Shown: positions 47,338-57,978 of the stretch, in pieces
How positions within the stretch are numbered: the first letter of the stretch is position 1
Layout of the letters: each line of letters begins with the position of its first letter
Source of the DNA: Guadua angustifolia
Lineage: Eukaryota > Streptophyta > Magnoliopsida > Poales > Poaceae
Length of the DNA: 64,000 nucleotides
Direction of reading: 5' to 3'
Assembly (NCBI GenBank): GCA_036346375.1
Contig: CM070520.1
Span: 49,309,854-49,373,853 of the forward strand
The notes under the pieces: model-generated
What the model was told of the DNA's origin: nothing
The model's input: only the letters and a program-made list of their open reading frames with translations
Database searches by the model: none
Program-made: the position numbers and the translations under genes

Positions 47338-48410
47338 GACAAGCTAGTTCTCAGGCAGTTGCAGCGGTGTTACTCCTTTGGCCTAAACACTCCTTTGTAG
47401 ACAAAAATTTTAGAGAAATTGTAGAAATCAAATCTAATCGTCCATTCCTCAAGAGTATTTTAGATTTTTTCTATTCATTCATCAGGGGTATTTTAGATTT
47501 TTTTTAGTTCGTTCATAGTTTTTAATTCACCGAATACTTGGTGATCTTTAAAGGCTTCTTATCCATTCATCCGCCATTCATATGATCACAGGACGTGTTT
47601 TACCGTAAAGGACAAATAGTATGACAAAATTTTTTTATGCTTTTTATCTCTCTCTGAATTTTACTATAGGTAGTAGTATAACTAGATCTAAATTGATTTC
47701 AACCATTAGATTCAAACGTATGGATGGCTTATATTGATTTTAATCCACTTTAAAAGAGCTCAAATTTTATGGTGTAGCATACTAATAAGCATATAGTACA
47801 TAGTAGAAATTAGATCTAGCGGTTGATTTTCTTGATTTCACTGTTGCAAATAGCAATTAAGCACCATTTGATTGTTGCATCTGACGTTCACTTTTGCAAT
47901 CTATTGTCATAGAGCATTTAGTATGATGCATGAGTGCTCTGCATGAAAACCATCTTGACTCTTGAGTATTGCAGAATTCCAGGTTTGTTTTCTTTTCTGG
48001 AAGGCATCCTTTTTTCCTTTGTTAGGATCCTAATTTACCATTAGTATACTAATAAATATCTTCTCCCTTGGTCAAATGGTAATTTTCTAGTTATATAAAA
48101 AGGTTGTCATCCTTTATCCTGTCCAACTTGACTAGGTACTGGCTGCAAATTCTCTATCATCCTGGTCCTAGATGATACTGATATATATTTATTAGAAGAC
48201 TGCATGTTTCTAAAATACAATCAACTGTTTACTCATGATATTCAGAGACCTCCATTCCACATGGATTTATTATTTTATTTATTCACTATTATTTGATTTA
48301 TCGGCTGCTTCTTATAATCTGAATTCATCAACCAACAACTGATCCAACACATCAACAAGATGCAGTGTGCAATGCACACTTCCTCTGCCCTCTCAAACTG
48401 CAAGAAGCTC
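47338..48410 (+). repeat. Direct duplication, second copy, with insert
   Basis: Same order as 46255-46909, but about 418 bp longer because of an extra AT-rich block around 47400-47790. It is joined to different sequence at its right end (48411 onward). The minus-strand open frame at 48275-48616 overlaps it but has no known domain. Confidence 0.8.
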
Positions 48411-48584
48411 CTGACAGTCACACCTGCAGGGAAGTTTGACAGAGTGATCTCAAGTATCAGCAAGCATGCCAAAAGGCAGTACTTTGTACACTCAGATGCC
48501 ACCTCTTCCAGGAGCTCGTCGTCAACCTCACCCGGACGGCCAGACCAACCTGGGCAGTATTCTCCAGGGTGATATTGTTCAAGC

Positions 48585-48688
48585 ACTAATGCGCCATGCT
48601 TAACAATCAACAGCAAGATCGCAACCGCTAACGAGAACTAATGCGCCATGATTAACAGTCAACAGCAAGATCGCAATCGCTGGCGAGT
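48585..48688. repeat. Two tandem 52-bp units
   Basis: ACTAATGCGCCATG starts at 48585 and 48637. The following AGCAAGATCGCAA is shared. Confidence 0.8.
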
Positions 48689-49181
48689 CCTAGCCCGTCG
48701 GTTCCAAACCCGAACAACTTATACGAGCTAAGATACTTGTGTATGTATATGTATGTTCTTGAATCACATTTGGAAATTTTTATCTGTTGTAGCTCCTCAA
48801 TTTTTTTAAAATTAGACCTTACCGAATTTTTTAAAAATATTTGGCCCCGGGCCTACGCAAACTGCGCCAAGCGCTGCACACATTTTCTTGGCAAAAAAAA
48901 AAAAGGAAAAATAACATGCATCGGTCTGTGAGCACTGTATACTACAATAAATTTCTTTTTCTTTTGTTTTGAGGAAGCTACTTATGGAAAAAAATATATT
49001 TTGTTTGCAGGCAATATTTTTTATTAGTTTTATTATTTGCAGGCAGCAGCAGCGGTGGCGGATGCTTGATCAAATCTTAGGACCAGCTTTTGGAATATTC
49101 TGCTTCCTATTCTCAGAGGACTAAGCGCAAATCCAAAGGTGAGAACTTTTGACGATTTCATGCAATTTTTCAAAAGTAACT

Positions 49182-49273
49182 GCCTTCTCCTAATTAAGTT
49201 TCTGTCGCTAGATGAAGAGACCTAATGCAGGACCCACCAACGAACGCCTTCTCCTAATTAAGTTTCTGTCGCT
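49182..49273. repeat. Exact 28-bp repeat, 64 bp apart
   Basis: The 28-bp string starting GCCTTCTCCTAATTAAG occurs at 49182-49209 and 49246-49273, just upstream of the F-box pseudogene. Confidence 0.85.
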
Positions 49274-49616
49274 TCCCCAAGTCGACGAAGAAACCGGCGA
49301 GGTCCGCCACGCCACACAGCCGGTGCAGCCTCTCCGTGGGATCTTCTTCCTCTTCTTCACTAGGAGGATGGTCGTTGTAACGGGCGTCCACGTCGCCGAT
49401 GCCTCCGGGCCAGCCGCGCGGCTCCTCGAACTGCACGCTGGGCACGGGCTCGATCTGCGAGAAAGCGGATCTGCCGACGAATGTGGTGAAAGGCCGATGC
49501 GTCTTCACTCTTCGGTCGTCTCTTCTCGTTTCTCATCTATTTCTACAGTGTTCTTTGGCATCTCATTTCCTTCCACTGCCGCAGCGGGCGGGCCCGCCCG
49601 CCAGCTGTTCGACGGA

Positions 49617-51133
49617 ATGCCTAGGCGGTGCAACAGCAAGAAGCGCAAGAGAGCGTCTGCGGAGAACGGCGAGGAACCGCCTCGGCGGCCTCCCGGACGC
49701 GCTTCTCCACCACCACGTGCTGTCGTTCCTACCCTCCCACGAGGCCATGCAGTTGAGCGTGCTCTCCTGCCGCTGGTGCAACCTCTGGAGGTCCGCGCCC
49801 GTCCTGCGCATCACCGACGTGAACAGCTGGGGCAGCCCGGCGAAGTTCAACAAGTTGTGAACCATCTGCTGCTCTTGCGCGACGCCTCGCCTCTGCATGA
49901 GCTCGATTTCTGTACCTACACACACATGGTTCAAATGATATCTCGTTCCTTTGCTGATAGCGTGGAGCCATTCCAGTACGTCGAGCTGTGGATCCGGTAC
50001 GCTGTAATACACAATGTTCGCTCAATGGAAAAACCCCTGCTGCTAATCAACATGCCTCTCATCTCCCAGCACTTGACGACCTTAGAGCTTTGGCGTGTAG
50101 AGTTGGACAGCCGTGGTCTAGATTTCTCAAGCTGTCTTGCATTGGAGGACAGCATTTGTCAAGCTTGGCTTTTACTGTATGAATCGTTGTAGCTATAGCT
50201 ACTATGGAGATTGTCGTTCAAATACATGTGTTGCTTGTTATGGCAATCGCGACAGCAGTGACAAGTGTGATATTCTCAGTGGTTTGTCCAATGCTACGAA
50301 TTTGGAGTTGATAGCTAAAGATGGAGTGGTACGTTTGCACTTACTTCTATATTATCTCCTAGTGTTTTTGGGCCATTCACAGTATTATGCAGTATGTTTA
50401 TCTACCATTACATGTTCATAAACTTTACACTCTAACAAGCTTCTTATGTTTGTTACCACCAGTTGTGTTTTATAAGTTAACATTATCCCTGAAAATTGAT
50501 TTGTGTGTGTGTGTGTGTGTTATTGCATTGTATTGTTTTGGTACTGCTGACATCCAGCTGTTTTTGACTTTCAAGAATCCGAAAATAGTTAGAGACTCAT
50601 TTTATTTTCTGCAGGACATCAATCGATATTGCGAGGAAGTCTATCCAATGTTCCTATTCAATTTATCTTGTCTGTGAAAATTATATGTTTATTTTTTTCT
50701 TTATCAAGCGCATTTTCAAGCGAGACTTGACATGGTGCCCCACATTCAGGAAGTTAAAAACTTTGCTACTCAATGAGTGGGCTGTTGGCCATGATTTTCA
50801 TGCTCTAGCTTGCTTTCTCCGACACACACCAATTTTAGAGAAGTTGACTCTTCAACTTTGGAAGTTATATGCATTCTAATACACTAGTCGATGTCTTATC
50901 AAAGTTATCATGCATGATTGATTGAGCTAACATATTTTTCACTGTTATAGGAAGATGAACATATGGTGAAAATGGAAGAAAGTCGCTATCCAGTGGAAGA
51001 ACTGCTTCAATCTGAGCACCTTAAAATAGTTGAAGTCAGATGCGAAAAGTTTGATGAATGGGTTTACAAATTTTTGAAGATCTTGAATACCTATGGCATA
51101 ACTCCTGAAAAAATCACTATCCAGATTACTTGA
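49617..51133 (+). pseudogene. F-box/LRR-type gene, frameshifted
   Basis: Likely start ATG 49617 (MPRRCNSKKRKRAS). The F-box (RLGGLPDALLHHHVLSFLPS...LWRSAPVLRITD, 49678-49818) is in a different frame from the start. Near 49858 the frame returns to the original, so two indels roughly compensate. LRR-like sequence follows (LTTLELWRVELDSRGLDFSSC), with another frame change near 50150 and an apparent intron after 50325. Further coding pieces are WCPTFRKLKTLLLNEW and TPILEKLTLQL (50730-50865) and a last exon 50951-51133 (HLKIVEVRCEKFDEWVYKFLKIL). F-box proteins are substrate receptors of SCF ubiquitin ligases, and grasses carry hundreds of this type. This copy looks dead unless the indels are assembly errors. 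Confidence 0.8.
50502..50520. repeat. (TG)n microsatellite
   Basis: About nine TG units within the presumed intron of the F-box pseudogene. Confidence 0.9.
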
Positions 51134-51360
51134 AGTCCAACCGTATGTAAGTTGCATGCTATTCCTTTTTTAAGTTAAATATTGGAATTCTGCCTGCTTC
51201 TTGTGTACTATATTTGCTTATATGTGTCCTAAAGCAGGTAATGAGAAAGCTCTCAAAATAATTAGAAGTAAATGTTTGAAATGTGTTGGTTGAAAATGAA
51301 AAGGTTCAAACTCCTCACATATGTTGAGGAAAAAAGGAGTTAAGTGCTGTGCTTTGATTT

Positions 51361-51809
51361 TGTTAGCTGCAGTCGTCTGGTATGGTATTTAGAGTTGTCA
51401 TGTGGGGAAATATGCATGGAACGAGGAGATCAGTAGTAGTTGCGTGAGAGTCATCAGGAGCAGTTTCAGCAGAAGGGAGTTAGGCATGGGATCATGTGGC
51501 TGGGTCCAGCCAGTGCCCGAGTTCAGGAGTTGTTAGAGATAGATTCTTGTTAGGGAGTTGTTTTTCTAGTTGAGTTAAGAGTCCTAGGTGATTAGGAAGT
51601 TGGTCAAAGACTTCTATAAAAAGGCATCTAGTCGTATAATTGGGATTAAGCCAGAAATAAATGCATTTCCTCACCTATTCTTCCTATCTCACCTTCATTG
51701 TCTTCTCAGCCTTCAACACCGTCCGCCGTGCTGTCTTCCTCACTGCGGTTCCACTTGGGCACAAGCCTACAACCAAGAAGCCTCCCACCTTTCATGATTG
51801 CGTGTTACA
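51361..51809 (+). repeat. Possible solo LTR
   Basis: Starts TGTTAGCTG and ends GTGTTACA. It has CTATAAAAAGGC at 51613-51624 and AATAAATGC about 40 bases later, a promoter plus polyadenylation arrangement typical of short plant LTRs. No target duplication was found (GATTT versus CAGGC), so the boundaries are doubtful. Confidence 0.35.
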
Positions 51810-51979
51810 CAGGCTAGGTGTGGCAAGACATGTGGTTCAACTTAAGCACTATTTATACACAATCACATTTTGTATCAAGTTATTGTAGCCATGTAGGTCA
51901 TTGGCATTATTTGAATGGCACTACTTTTAGCATTGTTTCGAGATGCTCTCTAGGAACACCGATATTAATTAGAGAATTT

Positions 51980-52100
51980 AAACAATAGTCACATTAAAGT
52001 TTAATATTAAAAAATTTGATTTAGTTGAAGAGTCAACTTCTCTAAAATTGGTGCGTATTTTTTAAAGTTTAATATTAAAAATTTGGATTTAGTTTCTAGC
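51980..52100. repeat. Inverted F-box fragment between short direct repeats
   Basis: Positions 52023-52053 are the exact reverse complement (31 bp) of F-box pseudogene positions 50827-50857. The fragment lies between two near-identical TTTAATATTAAAAA...ATTTAGTT stretches (about 52000-52024 and 52064-52098). Confidence 0.8.
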
Positions 52101-52768
52101 TGGCGCCTCCTGCACAATGAAAAATAGTTGGCTGTCTAGCAAAACCAATGTGGCATTGTGGAGCATAAAGGTTCACTGTATGTCAGGAATTACTATTTTG
52201 TATATCTCCAAGCACAAATTAAATGTGAACTTGTAATTTTATAGGTTGGAATGGTGGTTGTCCTGGTGCATAAAATGGCGACTATCCCAAATTTTATGAT
52301 TTTTCCATGTTGATATGATGGTTGAATCAAGATGGTTGCTCTGTAAATGAATCGGGAGCATAGGGGTCAGGAGGGTATTAGATTTTTTTTTTGTAAAATG
52401 TTGTATGCAATCTGGTAGTAGATACTCGTTCTTGTGGTGGCTATATATTTGCTGTCTGCGATGCTCAATCGTTTGGGTTTGTTCTTTTCGTCTCCTACTA
52501 CCCACACATCTAGCAAAATAACCGGTCCTAATCTTGGTATCCAGTTTATCTTGCATCTTTCCCCTACTTGCTGGTAGCACATGTCATTATGAAACTCCAA
52601 CAGGTTGTTTCTTATTTTGCATATCGTACTCTGCTATTGGGAACAAACATAGCGCCTCTTCTTCATCAAGGATATAATGGTTTACAATTCTTCTTGATGG
52701 TAGTTTTGATTCTGTCAGTTTGTTCTAGACTTCTAGTGCCATTTCATTATTGGTTTGTTCAGTGAGAT

Positions 52769-53169
52769 TGTTGCGTGCGCAGCTACGAAGGTTGTATTGG
52801 TGTGCAATACGTCGGGTTGGAAGCCCCGATCGACGCTTGGGCGGCGCCGTCGAGAACTAGTCGCACGGCAGTACCGTGCGAGGAAAGAACGAGAGAAAAG
52901 ATGCAACAAAAGTATTCTGCTGCTTGTTTTTTTTATTCCTCAAGGCTGGCTAATTATATAGCCGATGCAACGCATAGAATCCTATCCGGATTCAAATACA
53001 ACTCCAACTCTTATTCTAATCCAACTCCTAATCGGAAACTAATCCAAACACTCTTAAATGCTGTAATATGGAAAGTAATGCAAGCTAACAATTAAATCTT
53101 TAATCCTAGCTAGCTATCATGCGTCAGGACGGATTGCGGCGTGTATACACGGTGCCATCGAACCTGACA
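52769..53169 (-). repeat. 3' LTR of the Reina-like element
   Basis: 401 bp, TG...CA. On the minus strand CTATATAATT (about 52953-52962) is a TATA candidate. Its internal edge contains the last 15 codons of pol. Confidence 0.95.
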
Positions 53170-54794
53170 TCTCCCTCCTCCTCCAAAAACAGCTCGTCCA
53201 CGAGCTGAAAACCAGGGTATTGTGTCTGAAAAGAACGGACATATTCCCAGGTAGCTTGCGAAGCCGGTTGATCCTTCCATTGAATGAGAACTTGACGCTG
53301 ACCGCGGACAACACGCCCCCGAATGGCCCGCTCAGGAACAGGTGCAGCTCGGCCATGGATAAGCTGAGGCAATGGATTGAGAGCTTGAGGGGGTGTGCCA
53401 TGAAATTTCTTTAACAATCCCACATGAAAAACATCATGGATGCGTGCTCCTGGAGGAAGACGAAGACGATAGGCGACTGACCCAATGCGTTCAGTCACCT
53501 GGTATGGCCCGTAGAAGCGGGGGCTGAGTTTGCCCGGCTGCACGGTTGGTAAGGATGAAGCAGGTCGCTGAGCAATGCGGAGCCAAACCCAGTCGTCAAC
53601 TTCAAAAGTGACCTCCCGATGGAAGCGATTGTAGTAAGCTGCTGCGGTTGCTTGGGCCTGAAGGAGGCGCTCCCGAACCTCAGCCAGAAATTCATCACGT
53701 TCAGACATTTGGGACTCCACGGCAGGTGTTCGTGCTTCGCCTTTGACATGGGAGCGGAGACTGGGCGGGTCCCGACCATATACGACCCGGAATGGCGTTG
53801 TCTTCAAGGACGATTGGAAAGAGGTGTTATAACAATATTCGGCCCATGGCAGCCAGCGGATCCACTGTTTCCGACGATCTCCTGCAAAGCAACGCAAGTA
53901 CATGGCAATAATCTTGTTGGTAACCTCAGATTGGCCGTCTGACTGAGGATGGTAGGCCGAAGTCATGTGTAAGCGAACACCAGCCAAGTGAAACAACTCT
54001 TGCCAAAAGGAACTGGTGAAAACCACGTCACGGTCAGTGACGATAGAGGCTGGAATACCATGCAGGCGAACCACGTTATCAAAGAATACGCGGCTTACTG
54101 ATGCGGCTGTATATGGATGAGCCAAAGGGATAAAATGGGCCGCTTTAGAGAAACGATCCACCACAGTTAAGATAACCGTCTTGCCCCCAGATTTTGGGAG
54201 ACCCTCAATGAAGTCCATGGCAATATCCGACCATACGACTTGAGGAATGTCAAGTGGCTGAAGAAGTCCTGCCGGGTGAAGATGTTCTGTCTTGTTGCGC
54301 TGACAAGTCGGACAAGCGCGAATGTACTCTTGGACAAAATGGCGAGCGCGAGGAATATGAAAGTCCGCGCGAACTCGATGAAGCGTCTTCTGAACCCCTT
54401 CATGGCCCATTGTATGGCATGCCGCTATAATTGTGGTGACGAAAGGAGAGGAGGCCGGAATGAAGATGCGGCCGTTGTAAAGAATTAACTCGTCGCAAAC
54501 TGACCAAGGTGTGGAGAGGCGGCCGTCACGAATGGCGACCAATGTATCAGCCCATTCGGTCATAGATGGCAATTCCCGCCGCAGGTCGTCGAAGAAAGTC
54601 AGCGATGGTGTAGAAATGGCCAGCAAGGAGGCCGCTGGTCCTGGACCCTCTCGCCGAGATAGTGCATCCGCTACAGTATTCAGGCGGCCTGCGCGATACT
54701 CCACCGTAAAATCAAACCCAACCAACTTACTTGCCCATTGGTGTTGTGGAATAGTGGATAAACGCTGATCCAGGAGGAACTTCAAGTCAGTAAT
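53124..54794 (-). CDS. Reina pol C-part: RNase H end, integrase, chromodomain
   Basis: The open frame extends back to 55259, but family sequence begins at about 54794 (TDLKFLLDQRLSTIPQHQW, the RNase H end). Using residue numbers of the 711-codon frame starting at 55259: a zinc-binding HHCC region (H282, H286, C316, C319) and integrase catalytic residues Asp349, Asp409 and Glu445 (contexts AMDFIEGLP, VTDRD, SDGQSEV). Residues about 641-690 are a chromodomain-like module (RVVRGQRQVLIQWKDQ...ATWE), which in chromoviruses guides integration. The stop at 53124 lies 45 bases inside the 3' LTR. Residues 1-155 are out-of-frame translation of RT/RNase H. Confidence 0.9.
   Translation of the reverse strand: MTDLKFLLDQRLSTIPQHQWASKLVGFDFTVEYRAGRLNTVADALSRREGPGPAASLLAISTPSLTFFDDLRRELPSMTEWADTLVAIRDGRLSTPWSVCDELILYNGRIFIPASSPFVTTIIAACHTMGHEGVQKTLHRVRADFHIPRARHFVQEYIRACPTCQRNKTEHLHPAGLLQPLDIPQVVWSDIAMDFIEGLPKSGGKTVILTVVDRFSKAAHFIPLAHPYTAASVSRVFFDNVVRLHGIPASIVTDRDVVFTSSFWQELFHLAGVRLHMTSAYHPQSDGQSEVTNKIIAMYLRCFAGDRRKQWIRWLPWAEYCYNTSFQSSLKTTPFRVVYGRDPPSLRSHVKGEARTPAVESQMSERDEFLAEVRERLLQAQATAAAYYNRFHREVTFEVDDWVWLRIAQRPASSLPTVQPGKLSPRFYGPYQVTERIGSVAYRLRLPPGARIHDVFHVGLLKKFHGTPPQALNPLPQLIHGRAAPVPERAIRGRVVRGQRQVLIQWKDQPASQATWEYVRSFQTQYPGFQLVDELFLEEEGDVRFDGTVYTRRNPS
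53170..53184 (-). other. Polypurine tract of the Reina-like element
   Basis: Minus-strand GGAGGAGGGAGA immediately precedes the 3' LTR. It is still within the pol reading frame. Confidence 0.7.
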
Positions 54795-55632
54795 GGTTTG
54801 GTCGCGACGACGAAGGTCGGCCCTGCACATAGGGACGCCAAGGACGCATCCGCTGGACAAGACCAATGAGCTCGCGCTCGTATGCTGCGAGTTTGGCATG
54901 GCGAGCAGCGATCGGCCGACTGTAGAAGGCAATGGGTCCAGTGCCTTGGTGAAGGACCGCACCAAAACCTGAACCGGAGGCATCACATTCAATAACGAAA
55001 GGCTGACCGAAATCCGGAAGTTGAAGTACCGGGGCGGATGCCAGAGCCTTCTTGAGCGTCGTGAAGGCGTGGTCGGCGTCGTCACTCCATGCGAATGCCT
55101 CCTTACGCAGGAGGCGCGTAAGAGGCGCCGCAATGGCCCCGTAGTTGTGGATGAAGCGGCGGTAGTAGCCTGCCAATCCAAGGAAGGACCGGACTGTTCG
55201 GACGCTGGTAGGCGTTGGCCAATCTTCCACAGCCTCCACCTTCTGCCTATCCATAGCAACGCCCTCCGCTGAGATTACATGTCCCAGATAGGCCACAGAG
55301 GAGGTCCCAAAAGAACACTTGGAACGCTTCAGTACCAGGCCGTGACGAGAGAGTTCCTGCAATACCAGTCGCACATGGCAGAGATGTTCGGCCCAAGACG
55401 GACTGTAGATGAGTATGTCATCAAAGAAGACGAGCACAAAGCGGCGCAGGAACGGTCCCAAGACGTCATTCATGAGTGCCTGGAATGTAGCGGGCGCGTT
55501 GGAAAGCCCAAAGGGCATGACCAGGAATTCGAAGTGGCCATGGTGGGTGCGGAAGGCTGTCTTGTGGACGTCGCCGGTGCATCGCGATTTGGTGATAACC
55601 GGACCAAGGTCCGGTTTGGTGAAGAAGCTACG
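54787..55632 (-). pseudogene. Reina reverse transcriptase core and RNase H
   Basis: From about 55632 the frame reads FFTKPD and then a short stretch where the conserved motif after DL is scrambled by two nearby compensating indels (about 55570-55610). Normal RT follows: VHKTAFRTHHGHFEFLVMPFG, LSNAPATFQ and the active site FFDD at about 55417-55428. RNase H follows (ECDASGSGFGAVLHQ...IAFYSRP). The frame breaks near 54820 before the RNase H end. The portion upstream of 55632 in this frame is out-of-frame translation. Confidence 0.85.
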
Positions 55633-57180
55633 CCTTGAGTTCATCCAAAAGTTCTTCCACCACAGGGATCGGAAATTTGTCTTTGACTGTCTTGTCGTTG
55701 AGGGCACGGTAGTCGACGCAGAATCGCCATGAATTATCCCTCTTGCGAACAAGCAGCACTGGGGCCAAGAATGCGGAGGTACTAACACGGATGATACCTT
55801 GCTGCAGCATCTCACGGCACTGTGCTTCAAGTTCATCCTTTTGAATTTGGGGGTAGCGGTATGGCCGAACTGCTACCGCATCGGTGCCCCGTGTCAAGTG
55901 GATCCTGTGGTCATAGGCACGTGGGGGAGGAAGGCCCTGGGGCTGGGCGAATACCGCCGGATGCTCAGCCAGCAGCGCCTCCATCAAGTCCGGTGTTGCG
56001 GCTGTCAGCGCCTTGAGGGAAGGCGGAGAAGCCATTAGGCCCTGAATGAGGCGCTTGCAGTTCCCATGCCAGAAGGTCATTGTGAGGTGCTGGAAATCCC
56101 ATGTAATCGGGCCTAGGGTCTGAAGCCATTGAATACCGAGGACGAGGTCGACGCCCGGAAGAGGAAGCGCGTAGCAGTCGATGGTGAAGGTATTGTTGTC
56201 GACGCTGATGATCACGCCGCGGCATGCACCGCTGCTGCTCACTCGTTCCCCGTTAGCGACGGCCACGCGAACAGGGGAGGCCGACCGGACCACCTCCAGC
56301 TTAGCCCGTTCTACGGCGGACTCAGAGATGAAATTGTGTGTAGAACCGGAGTCCACCAGTGCTGTGAACTGGTGCCTGCCGATGTGAACTTGCACGCGCA
56401 TCGTGCTGCTGTGTGCGATGCCCGTGAGTGCGAGGAGTGAGATGGACAGTGCCTCCGCCTCAGTCGCATCTTCAAACACGGCGTCTGGAATCACTTCCAT
56501 CTGGAAGATCTGTTGACATACGTGCCCGGCCACATATTTTTCGTCACAATTGTAGCACAGTCCAAGACGGCGGCGTTCTTCCATCTGGGCGCGGGTGAGT
56601 CGCTTGATGAGTTTGCTGGAGGTTATCCCGTGGCTGCTCCCTTTGACCGAGCCTTCGCTGGTGCCAGACGCTGCAGAAGGAGAAGCCCCAGCCCCGGCGG
56701 TGCCTGACGCGGCTTTGTTTCCTCCGCCGCCACCTCCTCTGGCGGCCATCTTCAGCGGCGCCCGTGAATCCTCTGATTCCGGCTGTTGCAATCGCTCGTG
56801 AGCTCTGGCCAAACTCATGGCAAGAGCCAGGGTTTGTGGTGCGGCCAGATCAACGGCGATGGCTATTTTTTCCTTCAACCCGGCCGTAAACATCTCAATC
56901 TTCTGGTCTTGTCGTAGATTGGCTCGTGGAAGCAGGGCTTCGAACTCCTTCTGATATTGGGCCACCGTCCCGATTTGGCGGAGCTGCTTAATCTCCATGA
57001 GATGATTACGGCGGGTTGGTGGACCAAAACGGAGATTAACGAGCTCTTTGAAACGTGCCCACGTCGGTTCCCCATCTTCTTCGTCGGCGAAGATATACCA
57101 TCTTTGCGCCGCCTCGCATGTGATATCTTTGTTGTCGACCCTTTTCGATTCAGCCGTATCGCCCGGAAAAATAACTCGCA
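55628..57180 (-). CDS. Reina gag C-part, protease, RT start
   Basis: Family-like sequence begins at about AAQRWYIFADEEDGEP (57112). Using residue numbers of the 535-codon frame from 57235: a retrotransposon gag region to about 150, a Gly/Ala/Ser-rich linker (163-205), a zinc-binding motif CYNCDEKYVAGHVC at 227-240 (CX2CX7HXC, an altered knuckle), protease active site DSGSTHNFI from 295, and RT start (LVRKRDNSWRFCVDYRALN) near 500. The frame ends at 55628, where a base appears to be missing. Confidence 0.85.
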
Positions 57181-57540
57181 TGAGTTGAGCCAAGACAACG
57201 GATCGCTGGTGCCGTCGTAGAGGGCGAATTCCCATCGCTGCGGTTTGGGCGGCCGTCCTTCGGCGGTAGTCATGGTGCCGCCACTTGCGCTGCTGCCATC
57301 ACGGCGGCTAGGCGGAACATAGGCATGGTCATCGGGGTCCTTGCCTTTGCCTCCCGATCCTAATGCCGAACTGACGAGGTCGTCCACCTTGGCAATACGG
57401 TTGTCGTGGCGGTCCAGGCGTTTGGTGATGGTGGAGAGTTGCGCCGACTGCCCATCCTGGACCATTGAAATTTCTTCGAGCTTCCGCAAGATCGCCTGGA
57501 GTTTGTCGTCGTCGGATCGTGTGCCGTCAATGGTGGCCAT
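57117..57540 (-). CDS. Reina gag N-part
   Basis: Likely start ATG 57540 (MATIDGTRSDDDKL), about 18 bases inside the primer site. The N-terminus has a predicted helical stretch. PQRWEFALYDGTSDPLSWLNSCELFF, typical of gypsy gag, follows at about 57180-57260. The same frame stays open to 56875, but past about 57170 it no longer matches gag, which continues in the adjacent frame. Confidence 0.8.
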
Positions 57541-57557
57541 GGCGCCAGCAATGATGT

Positions 57558-57569
57558 GCTCTGATACCA
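57558..57569 (-). other. Primer-binding site of the Reina-like element
   Basis: Minus-strand TGGTATCAGAGC, three bases after the 5' LTR, complementary to initiator tRNA-Met. Confidence 0.9.
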
Positions 57570-57572
57570 AGT

Positions 57573-57973
57573 TGTTGCGTGCGCAGCTACGAAGGTTGTA
57601 TTGGTGTGCAATACGTCGGGTTGGAAGCCCCGATCGACGCTTGGGCGGCGCCGTCGAGAACTAGTCGCACGGCAGTACCGTGCGAGGAAAGAACGAGAGA
57701 AAAGATGCAACAAAAGTATTCTGCTGCTTTTTTTTTTTATTCCTCAAGGCTGGCTAATTATATAGCCGATGCAACGCATAGAATCCTATCCGGATTCAAA
57801 TACAACTCCAACTCTTATTCTAATCCAACTCCTAATCGGAAACTAATCCAAACACTCTTAAATGCTGTAATATGGAAAGTAATGCAAGCTAACAATTAAA
57901 TCTTTAATCCTAGCTAGCTATCATGCGTCAGGACGGATTGCGGCGTGTATACACGGTGCCATCGAACCTGACA
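57573..57973 (-). repeat. 5' LTR of the Reina-like element
   Basis: 401 bp with TG...CA ends. TATA candidate on the minus strand at about 57757-57766. One difference from the 3' LTR. Confidence 0.95.
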
Positions 57974-57978
57974 GAGAT

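Larger units (their letters stand above)
52769..57973 (-). mobile_element. Reina-like Ty3-gypsy chromovirus, minus strand
   Basis: 5205 bp with 401-bp LTRs and target duplication GAGAT (52764-52768 and 57974-57978). Minus-strand order: LTR, tRNA-iMet primer site, gag, protease, RT, RNase H, integrase, chromodomain-like tail, polypurine tract, LTR. RT before integrase defines gypsy. Compact size, short LTRs and a C-terminal chromodomain suggest the Reina lineage. The LTRs differ at one site (G/T in the T-run near 52926/57730), implying very recent insertion. Even so, gag-pol is split by frame changes near 57.15, 55.6 and 54.8 kb. Confidence 0.95.

Noticed and set aside
49254..49508. Minus-strand open frame with an acidic run (EEEEED) upstream of the F-box gene
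   Set aside because: I could not place it in a family. GC-rich context and overlap with other frames make chance likely, though a captured gene fragment is possible.
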